DNA of 35,763 nt. Origin: an uncultured Treponema sp. (lineage in GTDB: Bacteria; Spirochaetota; Spirochaetia; Treponematales; Treponemataceae). The notes under the pieces were generated by a model. That model was given only the letters and a program-made list of their open reading frames with translations, searched no databases and was not told the DNA's origin. The stretch lies in assembly GCA_946410085.1 (NCBI GenBank), contig CAMJZA010000037.1, positions 1 through 35,763 of the forward strand, read 5' to 3'. The position numbers were made by a program, and so were the translations under genes. Position 1 is the first letter of the stretch, and every line of letters begins with the position of its first letter. This document shows positions 22,725-29,224 of the stretch, in pieces.

Positions 22725-24095
22725 ATGGTAAAGAGAACCGGTTACGCCGACCTGCCCCTCCACACGGGGACGGTCCCCCGCTGGCTTGCAGACCGCATGA
22801 TGCAGCTGGGTACGCAGATTGTAGAAGCCCTCCTCATCAGCTACGGAAAAAAAGAGGTCCTCCGCCGTCTGAGCGATCCCCTCTGGTTCCAGAGCCTCGG
22901 TGCCGTGCTCGGCATGGACTGGCATTCGAGCGGCATTACGACGAGCGTCATGTATGCGCTCAAGCGGGGCATCAATCCGCGGGCACGGGAGTGGGGCCTG
23001 TGTATCTGCGGCGGACGGGGGAAGTATTCGCGGAAGACCCCGGAGGAACTGCGCTATCTGGGCGATGCGGCGGGGATGGATGCCGATGCCCTGGTCAGGG
23101 CGAGCAGGCTCTGCGCCAAGGTCGACAATACGGCGGTACAGGACGGCTTTCAGCTTTACCAGCACAACTTCATCCTGTCGGACGAGGGGGACTGGGCGGT
23201 TGTCCAGCAGGGGATGAATGCCCGGAGCAAGACCGCCCGCCGCTACCACTGGTGCTCGGAAAGCCTGAAGTCGTTCGTGGAAGAGCCGCATACGGGTGTT
23301 ACGGGCGAGAACCGGGGCCTCCTGCTCAATCTGACCGACCGGGCTGCCGCGCAGACCCGGCGCTCCATCCTGTCCCTGTCTGCCGAACAGCCGGACCGGA
23401 TTATGAAGGAAGTCTCGCTCGCGGTCAAGTCCGCCGCTGCTCAGCTTTCCCTGTTTCCCGAACTGGCCGCCACGGGCGTTGCCCCGGACCTTGTCCCGGG
23501 CGTTGCCACGGTCTCGGGGTCAGCTGCGGTCCCGGACGTTATCCCAGACGCAGTCACGGGCCGGGGGGCATCGTATGACACAGCCTATTATATAGAAGAA
23601 AACTCGCGGAACCTGACCATGCCTGCCCGCCATGAGCTCAAGGCGGAAGACGTGGACCTCAGGCGGCTCGGGGCCGTCCTTGCCGCCTCCTACGAGGCCC
23701 AGAGCAGGGATTTCGAAAGCCTCCTGCTCACGCCGGGACTGGGACCGCGGACCCTGCAGTCGCTCGCCCTCGTGAGCGAGGTGATTTACGGAACGCCGTC
23801 GCGCTTCCGCGACCCTGCCCGCTTCAGTTTTGCCCACGGCGGCAAGGACGGACACCCCTTTCCCGTGCCGACACGGATATACGATGAGTCCATCCGCATC
23901 CTCGGTGATGCGGTGGAACGCTCCCGGTTGGGCTATCAGGACAAGAGCGACTGCCTGCGCCGGCTCCATGCCACTGCGCTGGAAATAGAGGCGAACTGCT
24001 CCCCCGAGGCAGACTTTGACAGGACGATTGCGCGGGAAAAAGCTCATTCCCGTGAGTGGGGCGGCAGGACGGTCGGCGGCTGCGGGGGGTGTTAA
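22725..24095 (+). CDS. DUF763 protein
   Basis: A 456-residue DUF763 protein from the chosen ATG. The family's N-terminal block is plain: VKRTGYADLPLHTGTVPRWL, RRLSDPLWFQSLGAVLGMDW then HSSGITTSVMYALKRG, and LCICGGRGKYSRKTPEEL. The family occurs in archaea, thermophiles and spirochaetes and has no settled function; a nucleic-acid role is often suspected because of conserved basic and aromatic residues. An Ala/Val/Pro-rich linker (about 250-285) splits it. The C-terminal half keeps LLLTPGLGPRTLQSLALVSE, a helix-hairpin-helix-like motif consistent with DNA binding. Start 22725 (MVKRTGY) matches the family's N-terminus and the promoter spacing; ATG 22710 lies inside the -10. Confidence 0.85.
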   Translation: MVKRTGYADLPLHTGTVPRWLADRMMQLGTQIVEALLISYGKKEVLRRLSDPLWFQSLGAVLGMDWHSSGITTSVMYALKRGINPRAREWGLCICGGRGKYSRKTPEELRYLGDAAGMDADALVRASRLCAKVDNTAVQDGFQLYQHNFILSDEGDWAVVQQGMNARSKTARRYHWCSESLKSFVEEPHTGVTGENRGLLLNLTDRAAAQTRRSILSLSAEQPDRIMKEVSLAVKSAAAQLSLFPELAATGVAPDLVPGVATVSGSAAVPDVIPDAVTGRGASYDTAYYIEENSRNLTMPARHELKAEDVDLRRLGAVLAASYEAQSRDFESLLLTPGLGPRTLQSLALVSEVIYGTPSRFRDPARFSFAHGGKDGHPFPVPTRIYDESIRILGDAVERSRLGYQDKSDCLRRLHATALEIEANCSPEADFDRTIAREKAHSREWGGRTVGGCGGC

Positions 24096-24145
24096 AGTGC
24101 TTACCCCGCCGGAACATTTATCCGATACAATAAAAGGGGATATGT

Positions 24146-24700
24146 ATGGCAGAATGTAAAGTTATCATAACACAGGACGAACTTGACCGCATGCTGACGG
24201 TCGTCAGCAATGTTCATAAGGACAATGATGAAAACGAGCGGGGGGCGACGCCTGCGGATTTGCCCCTCTCGCAGGCCGACCTGGATTCACTCTATAAAAA
24301 GGGCATCGCTGCCGAAAAAGCAGCTGGACAGGCTGCCGGGAAGAAGACCGCTGCAAAAGATGACTTCATCCAGCTGGACAAGCCGCAGCCGGGCAAGGAC
24401 GATGCTGCCCGGATCCGGGCACAGAAGATAGCGGAACGCAAGGCCCATTCCGCACAGATTCTTGCACAGGTGAAGGCCGACACGCCCCGCCGCATCCTCG
24501 TTTCCTACGGCGGCTGCCTGAAAAAGGATTCCGACATCGAAAAACTGGGCAGGGGCGATGTAATCCGCCTGGACCGCAGGATTTCCGAAAACGTGAAAGT
24601 CTATGTTGACGGCAGGTTCTTTGCCGAAGGCGAGATGGGGCAGAATGCCGGTACGGCAACTGTCAGGCTGACAAAGCTTGTTGCAGAGGAGGGGCAATGA
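24146..24700 (+). CDS. FliN/SpoA-domain protein with FliM-like N-terminal motifs
   Basis: A 184-residue protein. The C-terminal 75 residues form a SPOA/FliN-like domain: TPRRILVSYGGCLKKDSDIE, KLGRGDVIRLDRRISENVKV, YVDGRFFAEGEM, as in the flagellar C-ring and type III switch proteins. The N-terminus has two segments like the EIDALL motif of FliM: ITQDELDRMLT and LSQADLDSLYK. The middle is a charged, Ala/Lys-rich linker. It is not the standard FliN or FliY (no CheC-like domain, no flagellar operon). AAAGGGGA precedes ATG 24146. It overlaps the next gene, a beta-barrel protein, by ATGA. Function is unknown; a link to motility or an export switch is inferred from the fold. Confidence 0.75.
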   Translation: MAECKVIITQDELDRMLTVVSNVHKDNDENERGATPADLPLSQADLDSLYKKGIAAEKAAGQAAGKKTAAKDDFIQLDKPQPGKDDAARIRAQKIAERKAHSAQILAQVKADTPRRILVSYGGCLKKDSDIEKLGRGDVIRLDRRISENVKVYVDGRFFAEGEMGQNAGTATVRLTKLVAEEGQ

Positions 24701-25227
24701 GCTTTTTCCGGGGCAGGCTTCCTGCTGCCCTTCTGTGCATCTGCATCTTTGTAATCCCCGTACAGCTCCATGCCGGAACGGGCATCGGGGTCGAAGGCGG
24801 TGTTGCCGTTCCGCTTGTACACGGAAACGGAACTCCGTATATGCTCGGTGCAACATTCAAGACCGACAAATTTCCATTCATTGTGAGCGGACGCCTGCAG
24901 CTGAACGGTTCTCAGCTGACGGCAGGCGGCATGAACGTCGATATGTGGCTGGACGACATTCAGATCGGCTATTCCGTGTTCAATTTCTATTACGGCCCCG
25001 GCATTACCGTCCTCTACCATACCGAAGTCAATACGGATGACTTTGAGCAGTCCAAGGGCATCTTTGTTGCTCCCCGCGTGTTCGCGGGCATGAGTTCCAT
25101 GCTTACCAGTTTTGCGGAACTGTACATGCAGGCCGCAGTCGAACCGGGTGTCGTGTTCGACGAGGCGGACGGCTTCATCTTCCGGATGAACCTGCCCCTG
25201 ACCGCCGGCCTCCGCTTCTGGTTCTAG
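24697..25227 (+). CDS. Small beta-barrel outer membrane protein
   Basis: A 176-residue exported protein. The signal peptide (RLPAALLCICIFVIPVQL) is cleaved near LHA-GTG. The mature chain alternates Gly/aromatic beta strands (FPFIVSGRLQLNG, FYYGPGITVLYHTE, MNLPLTAGLRFWF) and ends on Phe, the usual C-terminal residue for Bam-dependent barrels. About eight strands fit the length. The ATG overlaps the stop of the FliN-like gene (ATGA 24697-24700), so translation is coupled; GAGGAGGGG is just upstream. No specific family is recognised. Confidence 0.8.
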   Translation: MSFFRGRLPAALLCICIFVIPVQLHAGTGIGVEGGVAVPLVHGNGTPYMLGATFKTDKFPFIVSGRLQLNGSQLTAGGMNVDMWLDDIQIGYSVFNFYYGPGITVLYHTEVNTDDFEQSKGIFVAPRVFAGMSSMLTSFAELYMQAAVEPGVVFDEADGFIFRMNLPLTAGLRFWF

Positions 25228-25248
25228 TCCCCGCCGCAATCCTGCTCC

Positions 25249-25286
25249 CGGCCGCAGGGGGCAAAATCACACCGCCCCTCGGGCCG
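25249..25286 (+). terminator. Imperfect GC-rich hairpin after the barrel gene
   Basis: CGGCC (25249-25253) plus AGGGG (25256-25260) pair with CCCCT (25275-25279) plus GGCCG (25282-25286), with two mismatches and a loop of 14 bases. No T-run follows, so the terminator call is weak. Confidence 0.35.
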
Positions 25287-25313
25287 AAACTGAAGGTCCC
25301 CACCCGTTTTACT

Positions 25314-25382
25314 GTTGATACAATACCTGTATCAACAGTGATACAACACCTGTATCAACAGTAATACAACACCTGTATCACT
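25314..25382. repeat. Three contiguous 23-base palindromic repeats
   Basis: Units at 25314-25336, 25337-25359 and 25360-25382 abut with no spacer. Unit 1 has perfect arms GTTGATACA and TGTATCAAC around ATACC. Units 2 and 3 keep ATACAACACCTGTATCA with a slightly changed left edge. This looks like a multi-site operator upstream of the poly-G promoter. The 23-base period equals that of the array at 22598. Confidence 0.85.
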
Positions 25383-25442
25383 GCCCCATCTGTTTTCATG
25401 TCCCCGAAGATAAAAAAATTCCGGCAAAAACACCGTTTTACC

Positions 25443-25479
25443 TTGACAATCCTGTTATATCTGTCGTAGTGGGGGGGGG
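25443..25479 (+). promoter_or_regulatory. Promoter with nine-G tract for the lipoprotein
   Basis: TTGACA (25443-25448, perfect -35), 18-base spacer, weak TAGTGG (25467-25472) that runs into nine consecutive G residues (25471-25479). The start codon is 52 bases further, with AGAGGAG before it. A G-tract between -10 and the start site is how some Treponema pallidum tpr promoters vary. Confidence 0.5.
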
Positions 25480-25531
25480 TACACCTTTGCTACTTCTCCT
25501 CATAGTTCACGAAAAAAAGAGGAGTGTATCC

Positions 25532-26032
25532 ATGAAAAAGATCTGTAAACTGGCGGCATGTTTCATAGCCGCCTGCGTTATTTTTACTGCCTGTGACAGT
25601 TCCGGCGATGCTGACAGCGATGTTACCCCGGTTGTTACCTACGGGGATGATTCTTCAGATTCCGGCTCGACAAAGACGCTGATTGATTCGACCTTTGACT
25701 TGAGCGCAGGCTATTACAAGGCCGTTGAATTCTCGACAAATAAGTCTGCAACGCTTTCCGAGAGCGTCACCGTCAACAGTTCCGGCGGAACCAGGGGAGT
25801 ACGGGTATTCCTGCTGGACTCGAACAACTATGCATTGTTCCAGAACCAGTATTCGAGCCTTGAGAATGCGGCGGCAGGATTTTCGTATTATTCAAGCTTT
25901 TCAGCCTCGACGAGGACGACGAGCTACTCGACATCCGGTACCATCAGCTCCGGGACCTATTATCTGGTCATCTATAACCCGAACCTGATGTACTCTCAGA
26001 ACGTCACGGTAAGGGCGACCCTGACACGCTGA
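25532..26032 (+). CDS. Lipoprotein with Ser/Thr-rich beta domain
   Basis: A 166-residue lipoprotein: MKKICKLAACFIAACVIFTA followed by the lipidated Cys at residue 21, then an acidic DSSGDADSD linker. The mature domain is rich in Ser, Thr, Tyr and Gly (FSYYSSFSASTRTTSYSTSG, GTYYLVIYNPN) and reads like a beta-sandwich of the pre-peptidase C-terminal/jelly-roll kind seen in secreted proteins. That similarity is weak. Such proteins are commonly surface-exposed. The ATG is fixed by AGAGGAG; the in-frame extension upstream runs through the G-tract and is not real. Expression is possibly phase-variable through that tract and controlled through the palindrome array. Confidence 0.75.
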   Translation: MKKICKLAACFIAACVIFTACDSSGDADSDVTPVVTYGDDSSDSGSTKTLIDSTFDLSAGYYKAVEFSTNKSATLSESVTVNSSGGTRGVRVFLLDSNNYALFQNQYSSLENAAAGFSYYSSFSASTRTTSYSTSGTISSGTYYLVIYNPNLMYSQNVTVRATLTR

Positions 26033-26044
26033 CGGCCTTTCGCC

Positions 26045-26066
26045 GGGCCAGCCTTTCGCTGGTCCC
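26045..26066. terminator. Hairpin between lipoprotein and nuclease fragment
   Basis: GGGCCAGC (26045-26052) pairs with GCTGGTCCC (26058-26066) with one bulged T; a smaller CGGC/GCCG hairpin with a similar CTTT loop precedes it. There is no T-run, so the function is uncertain. Confidence 0.4.
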
Positions 26067-26106
26067 GGCTCTGGCAATGCACCGTGTTCGTCCCTTTCCA
26101 GATCCC

Positions 26107-26469
26107 TTATGCTTTTGAGGTCTCCAGTGCCCGGAGGTCCTCGACTGACAGCCCGGTGTACCTGACAACCTTTTCTAGCGGTAGTCCGTCTGCCAGCATG
26201 TTGCGGGCAGACGACAGGGCCTGTTTGCGTCTGCCGTTCCGTTCTCCTTTCCGCTCTGCGTTGCGGAGTCCGCTTATCCTGTCACGCTCTGCCCCTTCAA
26301 TCCGTCCCTGTTCTATCCAGCGCCAGCTGTCATCGCTCAAAGACCTCAGCATCGCATCTGCACTCATGATTCCTCCTTGCCGTTCGCTACGCGAACTCCC
26401 CGAGCTTGTGCTACGCACAAGCTCGCAAAACTGTCTGTATCCGTGAGTTTCTGCGTAGCAGAAACTCAT
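26107..26469 (-). pseudogene. C-terminal fragment of the split Rpn-type nuclease
   Basis: A 120-codon frame starting at ATG 26469, which overlaps the stop of the upstream nuclease frame (ATGA). The first ~33 codons (SFCYAETHGYRQF) are hairpin DNA, not protein-like. From IMSADAMLRSLSDDSWRWIE to LEKVVRYTGLSVEDLRALE it matches the helical tail usual for Rpn/PD-(D/E)XK transposase-family nucleases. It is therefore the displaced tail of the gene at 26466-27071. GGAGGAATC precedes an internal ATG (26368, MSADAML), so a separate 87-residue tail protein could be made. Confidence 0.6.
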
Positions 26470-26490
26470 TGGCTTCCCGAAAGGGAAGCC
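26383..26490. repeat. Run of four perfect hairpins
   Basis: GTTCGC-TAC-GCGAAC (26383-26397). CGAGCTTGTGC with GCACAAGCTCG around TAC (26401-26425). TGAGTTTCTGC with GCAGAAACTCA around GTA (26444-26468). GGCTTCCC-GAAA-GGGAAGCC (26471-26490). The first three share the core GCTACGC or its complement GCGTAGC. They sit exactly where the nuclease reading frame breaks. Confidence 0.9.
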
Positions 26491-27071
26491 GGATTGTCCG
26501 CTTCCTGTATGAATTTACCCCATTTCACCGCGCTTGGCAAGCTTTCAATGTCGGTGTCCTCCTTGATTTCCGGCAGTTTGGGCAGCTCAAGGAATATCAC
26601 GTTGATGATGCCTTCAAGCTGTGCCCCGTCCTTTACATCTGCAAGGACATAATGGTGCAGGGGATCGTTATTGCCCTCGTCGTACTTGAGGTTTAGTACG
26701 GAGATCTGATATGCCTTGGGCAAATTCTCCCAGTCGTCTCCAACGTCCGCCACTGAGCTGACCAGCCTTGAAGCGTAGTATTCCGACCGCCTGCCGTACG
26801 CAAGTCCCTTGTCATAGCCCTGCATCTCGACCTGTGCCTTTGTTCCGTCGGCGAACACGCAATTAATGTCATACAGTATTCCCCGCTGGCCTTCATACTG
26901 GCTGGCTTTTTGGTTTTCCTTGACGGTGACATCCGACACGTTCCCGCCGGTCATAGCGGAAAGAAAGGATTTCAGGGCGAGCCGGGAGTCCGGCGTGTCC
27001 TGGGTGAAAATCGCCTTGAAGTTCGGGTCAAGGCGCGGGTTCAGTCGTCTGAATGTTTTGTTTTCCTTCAT
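26466..27071 (-). CDS. Rpn-family PD-(D/E)XK nuclease, C-terminally cut
   Basis: A 201-residue protein of the Rpn / PDDEXK transposase-family nucleases (DNA-cutting proteins, often many copies per genome). Seen: RLDPNFKAIFTQ, SRLALKSFLSAMTGGN, the active-site region LYDINCVFADGTKAQVEMQG (Asp ... Glu-x-Gln), RRSEYYASRLVSS and VKWGKFIQEAD. The normal alpha-helical tail is missing; the last residues NPASLSGSQ are encoded by the hairpin insertion. The tail continues as the overlapping frame at 26107-26469. The start has GGAGGAATACGCT directly upstream. The catalytic core looks whole, so the protein could be active or regulated by the break. Confidence 0.75.
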   Translation of the reverse strand: MKENKTFRRLNPRLDPNFKAIFTQDTPDSRLALKSFLSAMTGGNVSDVTVKENQKASQYEGQRGILYDINCVFADGTKAQVEMQGYDKGLAYGRRSEYYASRLVSSVADVGDDWENLPKAYQISVLNLKYDEGNNDPLHHYVLADVKDGAQLEGIINVIFLELPKLPEIKEDTDIESLPSAVKWGKFIQEADNPASLSGSQ

Positions 27072-27405
27072 AGCGTATTCCTCCTGCAATTTTAGCTCCG
27101 GGCATGGCGGGACGGGGGAGTCACACATGCGCATGCGCGAACGGTATGGCTCCGGCTCGCGTACGGGCCGCATTCACTGGTGCGGACTGCATATCCGTCG
27201 GTGCGAGCGTAACGACCTCGTGCGATGCACCGGGTACGCCTATTCGTGCGGACTGCATGCCCGCAGAGCTTCTACGGATATATCTGCGGCGGAATACCAT
27301 TTTTGTCCGTTTTACAGGGAAAATATCAGGAAAAACAGGAAATCGGAATGACCGGCCCGAAAGGGGACGTCCAGCCCCTGCCCCTTCTGCCCCGGCGGGC
27401 AGTGA
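27072..27405. other. Non-coding repeat-bearing stretch upstream of the ABC genes
   Basis: No convincing gene on either strand. GTGCGGACTGCAT occurs twice (27180-27192 and 27246-27258, 66 bases apart), with CGGT/CGGG-rich sequence between. CATGCGCATG (27126-27135) is a perfect palindrome. Base composition is GC-rich up to about 27270, then AT-richer (27290-27350). It flanks the nuclease gene on the side opposite the hairpin run, so the nuclease is bordered by repeats on both sides. Confidence 0.45.
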
Positions 27406-27434
27406 TTGCAGGAGCGGGGGCAATTCGCTATAGT
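27406..27434 (+). promoter_or_regulatory. Promoter giving a leaderless ABC exporter mRNA
   Basis: TTGCAG (27406-27411), 17-base spacer, TATAGT (27429-27434). Six bases later comes ATG 27441, with no ribosome site. Confidence 0.55.
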
Positions 27435-27440
27435 GGTGCT

Positions 27441-29210
27441 ATGTCTTCGCTGCGAAAACTTTTGAGCGGGCTTGAAGGGAAATACAGGCTCTATTCCCTG
27501 CTGACGCCCGTAACCATGATAGGCGAGGTAATCATGGAAGTGATTATCCCCCTCATGATGTCCAGACTCATAGACATCGGCATTGCAGACAAAAATCTGG
27601 CCTATGTCCTCAAGACCGGCCTGCTGATGGTCGCAATGGCCTGCGTTTCCCTTACCTTCGGCGCCCTCGGTGCCCGTTTCGGGGCCGTTGCCTCTCTGGG
27701 CTTTGCCCGCAACCTCAGGCGGAATCTTTTCCGCAAGGTGCAGGACTTTTCCTTCGGGAACGTGGATCACTTTTCAACGTCTTCCCTCGTGACCCGGCTT
27801 ACGACAGACGTTACGAACGTGCAGAATACCTACCAGATGCTCATCCGCATCTGCTTCCGCGCCCCCATCATGCTGCTTTCCGGCACGCTGATGGCCTGTT
27901 CCATCAACCTGCGCCTTTCGACCGTCTTTTTTGTCGCCGTTCCCGTCCTTGCCCTCGTGCTCGGCATCATCATCAGGATCTGCTACCCGCGCTTCCGCAG
28001 GATGCTTGCCCAGTACGACGACCTGAACGGCAAGGTGCAGGAGAACCTGATAGCCATCCGCGTCGTCAAGAGCTTTGTCCGTACTCCCTACGAGTCTGCG
28101 AAGTTCAACGGGTCTGCGGCCCTGCTCAGGAACCTGCAGGTGCAGGCCGAAAAAGTCGTCATCCTGAACGGTCCCGTGATGCAGCTGGTCGTCTACGCCT
28201 GCATCGTCGCCGCCCTCTTCTTCGGCGGCCGCATGATCGTCTTCGGCGACATGCTCACCGGCCAGCTGATAAGCTTCATCAGCTATATCACCCAGATTCT
28301 GATGTCGCTGATGATGCTTTCGATGATTTTCGTCATGCTCGTCCTTTCGCGGGCGAGCATCAACAGGATCGTGGAGGTGCTGGACGAGGAGCCTGAGATA
28401 CGGAACCCCGAACCCCGTGCGGTGGAACACCCGGACGGCAGTTCCGGCGAGGCGGTCTTTGACCGCGTTCCCAACGGTTCCATCGACTTTAAGAACGTGG
28501 TCTTCTCCTATTTGCACGATGCGGACAAGGCTGTCCTGAACGACATAAACCTGCATATCGACTCCGGTGCGGTTGTGGGAATCATCGGCGGAACCGGTTC
28601 TTCCAAGACAACGCTCGTGTCGCTCATTCCCCGCCTGTATGACGTCATGGCGGGAAGCATTTCGGTGGGCGGCATAGACGTGCGCAAGTATGACCTCAAG
28701 GCCCTGCGCGACAGCGTTTCCATGGTGCTCCAGAAAAATGTCCTGTTCTCCGGGACGATACGGGAAAACCTGCTGTGGGGGAACCCGAAGGCAGGCGATG
28801 AGGAAATAAAGGCGGCTTGCATTGCGGCGGATGCCGACGAGTTTGTCTGTGCCCTTCCCAAGGGCTATGATACCGACCTGGGCCAGGGCGGCGTGAACCT
28901 GTCGGGCGGCCAGAAACAGCGGCTCTGCATTGCCCGCGCCCTGCTCAAGAAGCCGAAGGTGCTGATTCTGGACGACAGCACGAGTGCGGTTGACACGGCG
29001 ACGGATGCGCGGATCCGGAAAGCCCTGCGGAACACCCTGCCCGAGACGACCAAGCTCATCATTGCCCAGCGCATTGCTTCGGTACAGGATGCGGATGTCA
29101 TCTACGTGCTGGACGGCGGCAGGATACACGGCTGCGGCACCCATGCAGAGCTGCTTGAGAACAATGCGATTTACCGGGAAGTCTATGATTCCCAGCAGTC
29201 GCAGAACTAG
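27441..29210 (+). CDS. ABC exporter half-transporter A (degenerate site)
   Basis: A 589-residue half-transporter: six transmembrane helices (about residues 1-320) and an ATPase domain. The ATPase has Walker A GGTGSSKTT, signature LSGGQKQR, Walker B VLILDDSTSAVD and a switch IIAQRIAS. The catalytic Glu after Walker B is Asp and the switch His is Gln. These are the hallmarks of the degenerate half of heterodimeric type-IV exporters, which export drugs, lipids or peptides. Its partner follows 14 bases after the stop. Upstream in-frame codons from 27225 are rejected in favour of ATG 27441, which fits family N-termini and lies six bases after a -10. Confidence 0.93.
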   Translation: MSSLRKLLSGLEGKYRLYSLLTPVTMIGEVIMEVIIPLMMSRLIDIGIADKNLAYVLKTGLLMVAMACVSLTFGALGARFGAVASLGFARNLRRNLFRKVQDFSFGNVDHFSTSSLVTRLTTDVTNVQNTYQMLIRICFRAPIMLLSGTLMACSINLRLSTVFFVAVPVLALVLGIIIRICYPRFRRMLAQYDDLNGKVQENLIAIRVVKSFVRTPYESAKFNGSAALLRNLQVQAEKVVILNGPVMQLVVYACIVAALFFGGRMIVFGDMLTGQLISFISYITQILMSLMMLSMIFVMLVLSRASINRIVEVLDEEPEIRNPEPRAVEHPDGSSGEAVFDRVPNGSIDFKNVVFSYLHDADKAVLNDINLHIDSGAVVGIIGGTGSSKTTLVSLIPRLYDVMAGSISVGGIDVRKYDLKALRDSVSMVLQKNVLFSGTIRENLLWGNPKAGDEEIKAACIAADADEFVCALPKGYDTDLGQGGVNLSGGQKQRLCIARALLKKPKVLILDDSTSAVDTATDARIRKALRNTLPETTKLIIAQRIASVQDADVIYVLDGGRIHGCGTHAELLENNAIYREVYDSQQSQN

Positions 29211-29224
29211 GGGAGGGGACGCAA

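Noticed and set aside
22676..23578. A 300-codon plus frame overlapping the DUF763 gene
   Set aside because: Pro/Arg/Gly-rich shadow of the DUF763 frame, which carries the conserved motifs.
25314..25382. Tandem palindromes as a CRISPR array
   Set aside because: The units abut with no spacers, there are only three, and no cas gene is in the window. A multi-site operator fits better.
22598..25382. The two palindrome arrays as copies of one repeat element
   Set aside because: They share period and part of the right half-site, but dyad lengths and left arms differ, so I treat them as separate operators with a similar design.
27104..27433. Plus-strand frame of 109 codons upstream of the ABC exporter
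   Set aside because: Its translation is made by repeated GTGCGGACTGCAT sequence and has no ribosome site or recognisable fold.
27225..27440. N-terminal extension of ABC half-transporter A
   Set aside because: The extension is not protein-like, spans repeat DNA and the promoter, and family members begin near the residues at 27441.
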